NCBI GenBank assembly: GCA_913056415.1
Contig: CAJXNA010000121.1
Location: forward strand, 1-6,543
Source: an uncultured Chloroflexota bacterium
GTDB taxonomy: Bacteria; Chloroflexota; Dehalococcoidia; SM23-28-2; RBG-16-64-32
Reading direction: 5' to 3'
Length of the DNA: 6,543 bases
Below are positions 1-5,249 of this stretch, piece after piece. The translations under genes were made by a program, and so were the position numbers. A model generated the notes under the pieces. That model was not told where the DNA came from and made no database searches. It worked only from the letters and a program-made list of their open reading frames with translations. Positions within the stretch are counted from its first letter, which is position 1. The number at the start of each line of letters is the position of its first letter.

Positions 1-593
1 GGTATGCCGTAGCGGAGGACGCCGCCGGGCCTTGGCCAGGCCTCGAACAGCTTGACCCCGTGGCCAAGGAGCGCCAACTGCTCGGCGGCGGCCAGGCCGG
101 CGGGCCCGGAGCCGACTATGGCCACTCGCTTACCGGTGGGCGGCGGCAGCTGGGGGACGGGACGCCCGCCCATCGCCTGCTGCTGGTCGGCGATGAACGC
201 CTCCAGCTTGCCGATGGCGACCGAGATCGCCACCTTGCCAACGACGCAGTCGCCTTCGCAGAGGGCCTCCTGGGGGCAGAGGCGACCGCACATGTCGGGC
301 GCGGGGTTGGTGCTGCGGAAAACCTCGGCCGCGCCCAGGAGGTCGCCCTCTTCCAGCTTGAGGAGAGCGCCGGGGATGTCGTTGTCTAGGGGGCAGGCCT
401 TGATGCAGGGGGCGGCGGGGCACTGGATGCAGCGGGTGGCTTCCAGTTGAGCGGTGGGGAGGTCGTACCCCAGGTAGACCTCGTCCCAGTTCTTGACCCG
501 CTGCTTGGGGTCCTGTTTGGGGACGGGCTGGAAGGGGATCTTCAGCCGCGCCTTGCGGTCTATCTGCTTCTCGGTCTTCGCGGCCTCTGTCAT
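1..593 (-). CDS. gltD: GltD-type NAD(P)H oxidoreductase / glutamate synthase small subunit, N-terminal part (partial)
   Basis: The frame is open from ATG at 593 to the window edge (197 codons), so the C-terminal two thirds lie outside. Visible: a basic N-terminus, then two cysteine clusters typical of the GltD/DPYD N-terminal Fe-S domain, C55-C58-C63-C67 (RCIQCPAAPCIKACP) and C102-C106-C112-C116 (MCGRLCPQEALCEGDC). These are followed by a linker and the FAD-binding dinucleotide motif GSGPAG at residues 161-166. In this family the subunit passes electrons from NAD(P)H through FAD and two 4Fe-4S clusters to a partner; in glutamate synthase the partner is GltB, which makes glutamate from glutamine and 2-oxoglutarate. 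No partner gene is visible, so related stand-alone oxidoreductases (sulfide dehydrogenase or NfnB-like, dihydropyrimidine dehydrogenase-like) remain possible. It lies 84 bases downstream of the metal permease on the same strand and could be read through from it. No strong ribosome binding site precedes the ATG. Confidence 0.85.
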   Translation of the reverse strand, partial: MTEAAKTEKQIDRKARLKIPFQPVPKQDPKQRVKNWDEVYLGYDLPTAQLEATRCIQCPAAPCIKACPLDNDIPGALLKLEEGDLLGAAEVFRSTNPAPDMCGRLCPQEALCEGDCVVGKVAISVAIGKLEAFIADQQQAMGGRPVPQLPPPTGKRVAIVGSGPAGLAAAEQLALLGHGVKLFEAWPRPGGVLRYGI

Positions 594-677
594 CGCACTG
601 TCTTGCCCACGTCCATTCTATTGCTTAAGACGCGGGTAAGCGCCAGAGTAATGCGCGCTCCATGGCAATTTAGCCCG
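594..677. other. Intergenic gap between permease and GltD-like gene
   Basis: 84 bases between the permease stop and the start of the oxidoreductase, both on the minus strand. A TAGAAT hexamer on the minus strand (615-620, 5 of 6 matches to a -10 box) could give the oxidoreductase its own promoter, but no acceptable -35 box sits 16 to 18 bases upstream. A short inverted repeat GCTTA/TAAGC (623-627 with 637-641) is too short, and lacks the T-run, to be called a terminator. Whether the metal operon ends here is therefore undecided. Confidence 0.4.
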
Positions 678-1541
678 TCAAGCGGATTCAGTGAGGACGA
701 AGCGGCGCTGCCAGAGGAGGCCGCGGCCGGGGGCGAACAGGAAGGCGAGGAAGAAGAAGCCGGTGGCGGTGAGGACGATGGCGGCGGAGGCGGAGACGTC
801 GGCGTACCAGGCGATGTAGAGGCCGCCGAGGGCGGAGAGGGCGCCCACCAGCGCGCCGATCGCCATCATCGGCGGCAGGCGCCGGGTGAGGAGCTGGGCG
901 GTGGCGGGGGGCGCCACCAGCATCGCCAGGACAAGCACTATCCCCATCACCTGTAGGGCGATCACGACCGTGAGGCCGATGAGGGCCAGCAGGCCGTACT
1001 GCATAGCGGCCACGGGGACGCCGGTGGCGGCCGCCATGGAGGGGTCGTAGGCGGTAAACAGCAGCTCCTTGTAGAAGAGGGCGACGGCGATGAGGATGAA
1101 GGCGCCCAGGCCGACGGTGAGCCAGACGTCGGTCCAGCTTACCCCCAGGACGTTGCCGAAGACGAAGCTGAACAGGTCGACGACGTAGCCGCTCTGTGTG
1201 CTGACGATGAGGATGCCGAGGGCGAAGCCCGAAATGAATACGATACCGATGGCGGTATCGTAGCGGACGGAGCCGCGGCGGGCGATGAAGCCGATGGAGA
1301 GGGCGGTCAGGAGGGCGGCTACGGCGCCGCCCAGATGCAGGTTGAAGCCCAGCGCGAAGGCGATGGCGACTCCGCCGAAGCTGGCGTGGGGGAGAGCGTC
1401 GCCGATGAACGCCATCCCCTTGAGGATGACGAAGCTGCCGACGACGGCCGCCACCACGCTAACCAAAACGGCGGCGATGAGGGCGCGCTGCATGAACTCA
1501 AACGTCCAGGGCTCGCGCAGGAGATACAGCAGCTCGTTCAC
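678..1541 (-). CDS. Zn/Mn-type ABC transporter permease (ABC-3 family, ZnuB/MntB/TroC-like)
   Basis: Integral membrane subunit (287 aa, normal length) of a metal importer; it would form the translocation path as a homodimer. Repeated hydrophobic segments span nearly the whole length, at about 20-41, 53-87, 97-115, 122-157, 180-212, 226-246 and 252-270. Family signatures visible: GDALPHASFGGVA (47-59), the coupling region that contacts the ATPase; YDTAIGIVFISGFALG (94-109); and LVAPPATAQLLTRR (208-221) followed by a glycine-rich ALSALGG stretch. The start is GTG at 1541, chosen because it overlaps the ATPase stop in a GTGA tetranucleotide, implying translational coupling; the nearest purine-rich stretch (AAAGGA) is about 13 bases away, too far for a strong independent site. 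Sequence cannot decide zinc versus manganese (or iron) for this subunit alone. It is the last gene of the operon. Confidence 0.95.
   Translation of the reverse strand: MNELLYLLREPWTFEFMQRALIAAVLVSVVAAVVGSFVILKGMAFIGDALPHASFGGVAIAFALGFNLHLGGAVAALLTALSIGFIARRGSVRYDTAIGIVFISGFALGILIVSTQSGYVVDLFSFVFGNVLGVSWTDVWLTVGLGAFILIAVALFYKELLFTAYDPSMAAATGVPVAAMQYGLLALIGLTVVIALQVMGIVLVLAMLVAPPATAQLLTRRLPPMMAIGALVGALSALGGLYIAWYADVSASAAIVLTATGFFFLAFLFAPGRGLLWQRRFVLTESA
1239..1262. repeat. Inverted repeat within the permease gene, 9-base arms with 6-base loop
   Basis: TACGATACC, then a 6-base spacer GATGGC, then GGTATCGTA: a perfect 9-base inverted repeat inside the permease coding sequence. It encodes the conserved YDTAIGIV segment (residues 94-101). 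The arms contain the same GATACC/GGTATC core as the operator upstream of the regulator, but with a 6-base instead of a 1-base centre. It may be coincidence of conserved codons, a hairpin in the mRNA, or an internal regulatory site. Confidence 0.6.
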
Positions 1542-2320
1542 GGGCCGACGAGTGTCCTTTCGCCGCCTGGCAGGACGAGGAGGTGACGCTGGAAAGCGGC
1601 AGCCAGGAGCTGCTCCGTGAACACCTCGCTCGGCCGGCCGAAGGCGACCACCTTGCGGTTGAGGAGGACGGCGTGGTCGAAGTTGGCGGCCACGCAGGAG
1701 AGGTCGTGGGTGGCCACGAACAGAGTCTTATCTTCTCTCCGCAGCTCCTCGAGGAGGCGGAGGAGGTCGTGCTGGGCGGTGGCGTCCAGCCCGGCCAGCG
1801 GCTCGTCCAGGAGGACGAGGTCGGCCTCCTGGGCCAGCGCCCGCGCGATCAGCATCCTTCTCTGCTCACCTCCCGATAGCTCGCCGATGCGCCGTTGCGC
1901 CAGGTGCGCCAGGTGGACGCGCTCCAGGGCGGCCATGGCGATCTCGCGGTCTCTACCTCCGGGCCGGCGGATGAGGCCTACACGCCCGTAGCGGCCCATT
2001 AGGACCACGTCCACCACGGTGATCGGGAAGCTCCAGTCCACCAGCTCCGACTGCGGCATGTACCCTATGTGGCCGCGGCCGGACCTTCCCGGGGGGCCGG
2101 AGATGCGCACCTCTCCCCGCCAGGGCTTGTGCAGGCCGAGCATCACCCGCAGGAGGGTTGACTTGCCGGAGCCGTTGGGCCCGACTAGTCCGGCCAGGCA
2201 GCCGCGCTCTACGGAGAAGGTGACGTCCTCCAGGGCGACGTGTCCGTTGTAGCCGGCGCTGAGGTTACGCACCTCCACCGCGGGGACGAAGGCCGGTGAG
2301 TTGTCAGGCATGGGCGTCAT
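1538..2320 (-). CDS. Zn/Mn-type ABC transporter ATP-binding protein (MntA/TroB/ZnuC-like)
   Basis: Cytoplasmic ATPase (260 aa) that powers metal import. All ABC motifs are intact: Walker A GPNGSGKST (47-55), Q-loop Q90, signature LSGGE (148-152), Walker B LVLLDE (168-173) with catalytic E173, D-loop AGLD (176-179) and switch histidine H205 in ATHD. The stretch VDWSFPITVVDVVLMGRYG just after the Q-loop is the form common in manganese/iron/zinc (Mnt/Sit/Tro/Psa) ATPases and differs from the enteric ZnuC form. The start at 2320 gives an ATGA overlap with the binding-protein stop. A second in-frame ATG at 2311 has GGGAG ten bases upstream and may be the true start, which would shorten the protein by three residues. 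Its stop overlaps the permease GTG, so the three transporter genes are probably translated as a coupled unit. Confidence 0.96.
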   Translation of the reverse strand: MTPMPDNSPAFVPAVEVRNLSAGYNGHVALEDVTFSVERGCLAGLVGPNGSGKSTLLRVMLGLHKPWRGEVRISGPPGRSGRGHIGYMPQSELVDWSFPITVVDVVLMGRYGRVGLIRRPGGRDREIAMAALERVHLAHLAQRRIGELSGGEQRRMLIARALAQEADLVLLDEPLAGLDATAQHDLLRLLEELRREDKTLFVATHDLSCVAANFDHAVLLNRKVVAFGRPSEVFTEQLLAAAFQRHLLVLPGGERTLVGP

Positions 2321-3234
2321 ACTCCCAAACAGCGGGCGAGCTCGTCCGCGTTGAAACGCATTAGGTCGATGTAGGTGGGCACCTGGTCATCCAGGGCGCC
2401 GCTATACAGGGTGCAGACCTCAACGTCGGTGTCGTCAGCGGCCTGCTTGAGGACGCTCGCCGTGGCGCCCAGCTGGGGCTCTTCGAACACCGCCGCGACG
2501 CCGGCCTCCTCGATCGTTTGCACCAGATCCGCGATATCCGCGGCGCTGGGCTCCTGGCCGGGGCTCACCGATACGACCGCCGCTACCTCAAAGCCAATGT
2601 AGTCGGCCAGGTAGCCGAACGCGTCGTGGGTCGTTACCAGCTTGCGCCGCTCCGGCGGCAGGGCGGACAGTTTATCCTGAACGTACTCGTCCAGCTCATC
2701 AAGACGGGTGAGGTAGTCCTGGTAGTTCTGCTCATACTTCGCGGCACCCTCGGGGTCGGTCTCCGTGAGGGCGTCGCGGATGATGCGAACGTACTCGCGG
2801 GCGTTGTCCACGCTCAGCCATAGGTGGGGGTCAGTCTCGCGCATGGTGGCGCCCGCGTCCGCAGCCTCCTGGGCGAGTTCTATGAGGGAGGCGGCGTTGG
2901 GCAGATTGGGCTCAATGACGTTGAGGATCCCAGGTTCCAGATCGAAGCCGTTGGCGAAGGCGAGGTGCGCCTCCGTGACGCGCCGCACATCTTGGGGTGT
3001 GGGCTCGTAGGTGTGGGGGTCTGCCCCGAAGGGTAGCAGCGCTGAGACCTCCACTCTTTCGCCTCCAATCTGACGCACGATGTCTTCGAACACGACAAGA
3101 GTGGTGATCACCTTCACCTGCGGCTCTGATTCGTTTCCGGGGTCGTCCGCGTTCGCGCCGCAGGCGGTGAGCGCGAGGGCGGCGAGGAGGGCGGCGACGG
3201 CGGCGGGGCGGAACATGGGCGGGCGCTGCCTCAT
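2317..3234 (-). CDS. Zn/Mn ABC transporter substrate-binding lipoprotein (ZnuA/TroA family)
   Basis: Extracytoplasmic metal-capture protein, 305 aa. The N-terminus has arginines, a hydrophobic core and a lipobox LTAC with C25 as the lipidated residue, so it should be anchored outside the membrane. The family pattern is clear: GADPHTYEPTPQD with H74, DPHLWLS with H137, and THDAFGY with H203, the three histidine ligands of ZnuA/TroA-type proteins; PsaA/MntC manganese proteins carry Glu at the third site. The usual fourth-ligand region (LYSGALDD, 276-283) has Gly279 where I would align the Asp, with D282/D283 nearby. The His/Asp-rich loop of enteric ZnuA is absent. The start at 3234 overlaps the regulator stop in ATGA; an alternative ATG at 3216 has GAGG eight bases upstream and leaves a good signal peptide (299 aa). 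The open frame continues upstream of 3234, but that part only shadows the regulator gene. Confidence 0.95.
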   Translation of the reverse strand: MRQRPPMFRPAAVAALLAALALTACGANADDPGNESEPQVKVITTLVVFEDIVRQIGGERVEVSALLPFGADPHTYEPTPQDVRRVTEAHLAFANGFDLEPGILNVIEPNLPNAASLIELAQEAADAGATMRETDPHLWLSVDNAREYVRIIRDALTETDPEGAAKYEQNYQDYLTRLDELDEYVQDKLSALPPERRKLVTTHDAFGYLADYIGFEVAAVVSVSPGQEPSAADIADLVQTIEEAGVAAVFEEPQLGATASVLKQAADDTDVEVCTLYSGALDDQVPTYIDLMRFNADELARCLGV

Positions 3235-3665
3235 GCTTTGGCGGCCAGGGCTAGAGAGCTCCGGCAGGAGGCGCAGCGGCCGTAAAACTCCAGCCAGTGC
3301 CCTTCTATCTCGTATTCGGTGGCCGCCGCCAGTTCCCGCACCAGACCGGCGACGGCGCACTCGTCCAGGTCCTGGACGTTGCCGCAGGAGACGCAGACCA
3401 GGTGGTGGTGATGGCCGCGGCGGCTCACGCGGTAGTGCAGGCTGCCGTCCTCCAGGAGGACGCGGCAGACGATCTCGAGGTCCGTGAGGAGGCGCATGGT
3501 GCGGAAGACGGTGGCGCGGCCTACGGCGCGGGCCTGGCGCAGTACGTCTTCCACGGAGAAGTGGCCGCTCTGGGCGAGCACGGCGGCGATGACGGCCACG
3601 CGCGAGGGGGTGATCCTGTGATCGAGCGCCTCCAGCTTGCGGATGACGGATTCTAGTTCGGGCAT
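3231..3665 (-). CDS. Fur-family metalloregulator (Fur/Zur/Mur type)
   Basis: Dimeric metal-sensing DNA-binding repressor, 144 aa, a standard length. The N-terminal winged helix includes RITPSRVAVIAAVL (17-30) and the recognition-helix region VGRATVFRTMRLLTDLEIV (48-66), where Phe54 replaces the common Tyr of ATVYRT. Metal features: H35, H77, the HHHH run at 85-88 and H124, typical of the sensor sites; and C91-x2-C94 with C131-x2-C134, the structural Cys4 zinc site. The protein is cytoplasmic. It is the first gene of the operon and its stop overlaps the binding-protein start, which suggests it controls the transporter and itself. The metal is unassigned: linkage to a Zn/Mn importer favours Zur or Mur over iron-sensing Fur. 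The start at 3665 is the first Met of the frame; its only possible ribosome binding site (AGG, 10 bases upstream) lies inside the operator palindrome. Confidence 0.95.
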   Translation of the reverse strand: MPELESVIRKLEALDHRITPSRVAVIAAVLAQSGHFSVEDVLRQARAVGRATVFRTMRLLTDLEIVCRVLLEDGSLHYRVSRRGHHHHLVCVSCGNVQDLDECAVAGLVRELAAATEYEIEGHWLEFYGRCASCRSSLALAAKA

Positions 3666-3670
3666 AGTTA

Positions 3671-3685
3671 TGATACCTGGTATCA
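3671..3685. promoter_or_regulatory. Fur-family operator, perfect 7-1-7 palindrome
   Basis: TGATACC-T-GGTATCA is a perfect inverted repeat with 7-base arms and a 1-base centre, the same architecture as classical Fur, PerR and Zur boxes (for example TGATAATNATTATCA for Fur). It begins 5 bases upstream of the regulator start codon and 9 bases downstream of the -10 box, so a bound dimer would cover the transcription start region and the ribosome binding site. The position fits autorepression. Which metal form of the protein binds is not shown by the sequence. Confidence 0.85.
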
Positions 3686-3694
3686 GTGAGACGT

Positions 3695-3723
3695 AGTATC
3701 GTCTGTATCCGTATGATTGTCAA
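3695..3723 (-). promoter_or_regulatory. Promoter of the Fur/transporter operon (sigma-70 type)
   Basis: On the minus strand a perfect -35 box TTGACA (3718-3723) is followed by a 17-base spacer and a -10 box GATACT (3695-3700, 4 of 6 matches). Transcription would start around 3686-3689, giving a leader of only about 20 to 25 bases before the regulator ATG. The spacing to both operator and start codon makes this the likely sole promoter for the four downstream genes. Confidence 0.75.
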
Positions 3724-3750
3724 GCGGTAGGACAGGGAAAAGCGGCTGTA

Positions 3751-4521
3751 CTATTGCTCGAATTCAGCGAGCAGGAACATCTCGCCCGGCTCCTGCGCGT
3801 CGACGTGCTCGATGCTGACGCCAATGGCGACCGGAAGCTCAGGTAGGTCTTCCAGGTCCATTGTGAGCTGGCCGATGCCGTCCCAGGTCTGGAAGCTGCC
3901 CGCTGCATAGCTGTGATCCTGGGTCAGGAACCATACCTTGTATTCCTGTCCCTCTTGCAGGGCCGGCAGGTTGTTACAGAGGAGTGCGCCTGTCCCGGCG
4001 GAGCTGCTCCACTGGTAGACAGCACCAGCCGAGGTGGTGTGGTCGGTGGCGTCTAGCCTCACCTGCTGGACGTCGGGAGCGGCGAGAATCGCCATAAGCT
4101 GGCGCTGCTCATTCAACGTCTCGCCGGCGTCCTCGACCTGGGCCTCGAGCTGGTCGTTCTCGTCGCGCAGGTCGTCTACCTCCGCCTGCAGGAAGAACGC
4201 GAAGGTGAGGGAGGCGACGGCCGCGGCGGTTACGATGCCGGCGCCGACGGGCCAGAGCCTGCGCACAAGCTGCAGGAGTTCTGGTACCCCGCGGCGCTCT
4301 CCTCGTTCGGTCTCGGCGAGGATGCGGTTGCGGAGTGATGCGGGAGCGCGCTGGAAGGCGGTGGAGAGGGCGATGGCGGCTGCTGCCTGCTGGGCTTCGT
4401 TGAGGGAGGACCAGCAGCGCACACAGTCGGCCACGTGCTCTTCCAAACGGGCGGCCTCATCGGCTTCGGCGGCGCCCAGGGCGTAGGCGTCCAGCAGCTC
4501 CCTGACCTGCTCGCAGTCCAT
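3751..4521 (-). CDS. RskA-type membrane anti-sigma factor with N-terminal zinc-binding (ZAS/zf-HC2) domain
   Basis: Single-pass membrane anti-sigma factor, 256 aa, that should hold the adjacent ECF sigma factor inactive. The cytoplasmic N-terminus carries the ZAS motif H29-x3-C33-x2-C36 with C3 as a possible fourth ligand. A transmembrane segment follows at about 91-111, then a heptad-like charged helix (112-147, probable coiled coil), then an extracytoplasmic domain (about 150-255) with the RskA pattern: YQWSSSAGTGALLCNNLP, EYKVWFLTQDHSYAAGSFQTWDG and a C-terminal IGVSIEHVDAQEPGEMFLLAEF. The start at 4521 overlaps the sigma stop by one base (TGATG) and has GGAG eight bases upstream. The outer domain is the likely signal receiver; release in this family normally involves proteolysis or a conformational change, but the signal is unknown here. 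A single extracytoplasmic Cys (C182) is present and has no visible partner. Confidence 0.9.
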   Translation of the reverse strand: MDCEQVRELLDAYALGAAEADEAARLEEHVADCVRCWSSLNEAQQAAAAIALSTAFQRAPASLRNRILAETERGERRGVPELLQLVRRLWPVGAGIVTAAAVASLTFAFFLQAEVDDLRDENDQLEAQVEDAGETLNEQRQLMAILAAPDVQQVRLDATDHTTSAGAVYQWSSSAGTGALLCNNLPALQEGQEYKVWFLTQDHSYAAGSFQTWDGIGQLTMDLEDLPELPVAIGVSIEHVDAQEPGEMFLLAEFEQ

Positions 4522-5180
4522 CAGATTCGCTCCGACCTCATCTCGGGCGCCAGCGCTGCCCGCAGCTTCTGCATTCCCAGCCGGATGCGCGTCTTGACTG
4601 TGCCCAGGGGTTGGTCCAGCCGGTCAGATATCTCCTGCTGGGTAAGGCCGCCGAAGTATGCTAGCTCGATGACCTGGCGCTGCTCCGGGGGGAGCTCCGT
4701 GAGGGCGGCGCGGACGGTGCGTGCCTGCTCGGCCAGCTGGGCGTTGAGCGCCGGGTCGTTAGCTTCTCCGGCCGGGATTTCCCGTTCTTGCTCCTCTGGG
4801 GAGGCCGTCTCGTGACGCAGGCGGCGGCCGCGGGACCGTATCTCGTCAACGGCGCGGTTGCGGGTCACGGAGATCAGCCAGGTGAGGAAGCGGCCGCGCT
4901 CGGCAACGTAGCTTTCGGGCTTCCGCCACAGGCGGACGAATATCTCCTGGGAGACGTCCTGTGCCAGGTGAGCATCTCGCAGGACCCGTAGAGAGGTTGA
5001 GTACACTAGATCACCGTACCTGTCGAATATAGCCTCAAAGGCGCGCTTGTCCTTGCGGAAGAGCCGCCGCATGAGCTCTTCGTCACGAAGCTGCTTGTAG
5101 TCCGAGTCACTAGACGATACGTTCACGTGCGCCTTGCTAGATTTGTTCTCTACCGAGGGAGCTGCCGATTCGGAATCCAT
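4521..5180 (-). CDS. ECF (extracytoplasmic function) RNA polymerase sigma factor, SigK/RpoE-like
   Basis: Group 4 sigma factor, 219 aa from the ATG at 5180. Region 2 spans about 41-115 (AFEAIFDRYGDLVYSTSL, the DVSQEIFVRLW core-binding helix, WLISVTRNRAVDEIRSR for -10 recognition). An acidic linker (125-150) leads to region 4 at about 158-210, with the helix-turn-helix GGLTQQEISDRLDQPLGTVKTRIRLG. It is translationally linked to the anti-sigma gene, the normal arrangement for an ECF sigma with its own regulator. The start is uncertain: ATG 5180 has only a distant AGG; ATG 5204 (227 aa) has no clear site; GTG 5126 (201 aa) has AAGG five bases upstream and still keeps all of region 2. The reading frame stays open to 5636, but that extension is antisense to the protease and is not real coding. 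Confidence 0.92.
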   Translation of the reverse strand: MDSESAAPSVENKSSKAHVNVSSSDSDYKQLRDEELMRRLFRKDKRAFEAIFDRYGDLVYSTSLRVLRDAHLAQDVSQEIFVRLWRKPESYVAERGRFLTWLISVTRNRAVDEIRSRGRRLRHETASPEEQEREIPAGEANDPALNAQLAEQARTVRAALTELPPEQRQVIELAYFGGLTQQEISDRLDQPLGTVKTRIRLGMQKLRAALAPEMRSERI

Positions 5181-5249
5181 TCTACACGGCAAAACCTGGC
5201 TCATGCACCCAGCGTTAATTACACTGGGGCAGGTGAGAAGGAGGTGCCG
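5181..5249. promoter_or_regulatory. Divergent intergenic region between sigma factor and protease
   Basis: About 69 bases separate the two divergent starts, so both promoters must overlap here or lie inside the opposing genes. The only A/T-rich stretch is GTTAATTACACT (5214-5225): on the plus strand TACACT (5220-5225), and on the minus strand TGTAAT (5 of 6 matches to a -10 box, 5218-5223), are candidate -10 boxes facing opposite ways. Neither has a convincing -35 box at 16 to 18 bases, and no clear ECF-type GGAAC/CGTC pair was found. The annotation rests on gene geometry more than on motifs. Confidence 0.45.
5239..5244 (+). promoter_or_regulatory. Ribosome binding site that fixes the protease start
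   Basis: AGGAGG is a full Shine-Dalgarno sequence with a 5-base gap to GTG at 5250. It selects that GTG over the in-frame GTG at 5244, which overlaps the site itself, and over the upstream ATG at 5127, which would add a polar extension ahead of the signal peptide. Confidence 0.8.

Noticed and set aside
130..423. Minus-strand Arg/Pro-rich frame of 97 codons
   Set aside because: Overlaps the GltD-like gene in another frame; the latter has two intact cysteine clusters and an FAD motif.
623..641. Possible terminator hairpin GCTTA...TAAGC after the permease
   Set aside because: Only 5-base arms with a 9-base loop and no following T-run on either strand.
447..956. Plus-strand frame encoding a Glu/Gly-rich low-complexity protein
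   Set aside because: The acidic run is the antisense of hydrophobic permease codons, and the frame crosses a gene boundary. No start signal.
3235..3723. Upstream extension of the binding-protein frame that would fuse about 160 residues to its N-terminus
   Set aside because: The extension is Arg/Pro-rich out-of-frame reading of the Fur-family gene. The signal peptide and lipobox mark the real start at 3234 or 3216.
3721..3750. Possible terminator between the anti-sigma gene and the Fur operon
   Set aside because: Only a weak ACAG/CTGT pairing with a 10-base loop, and no T-run; not enough to call.
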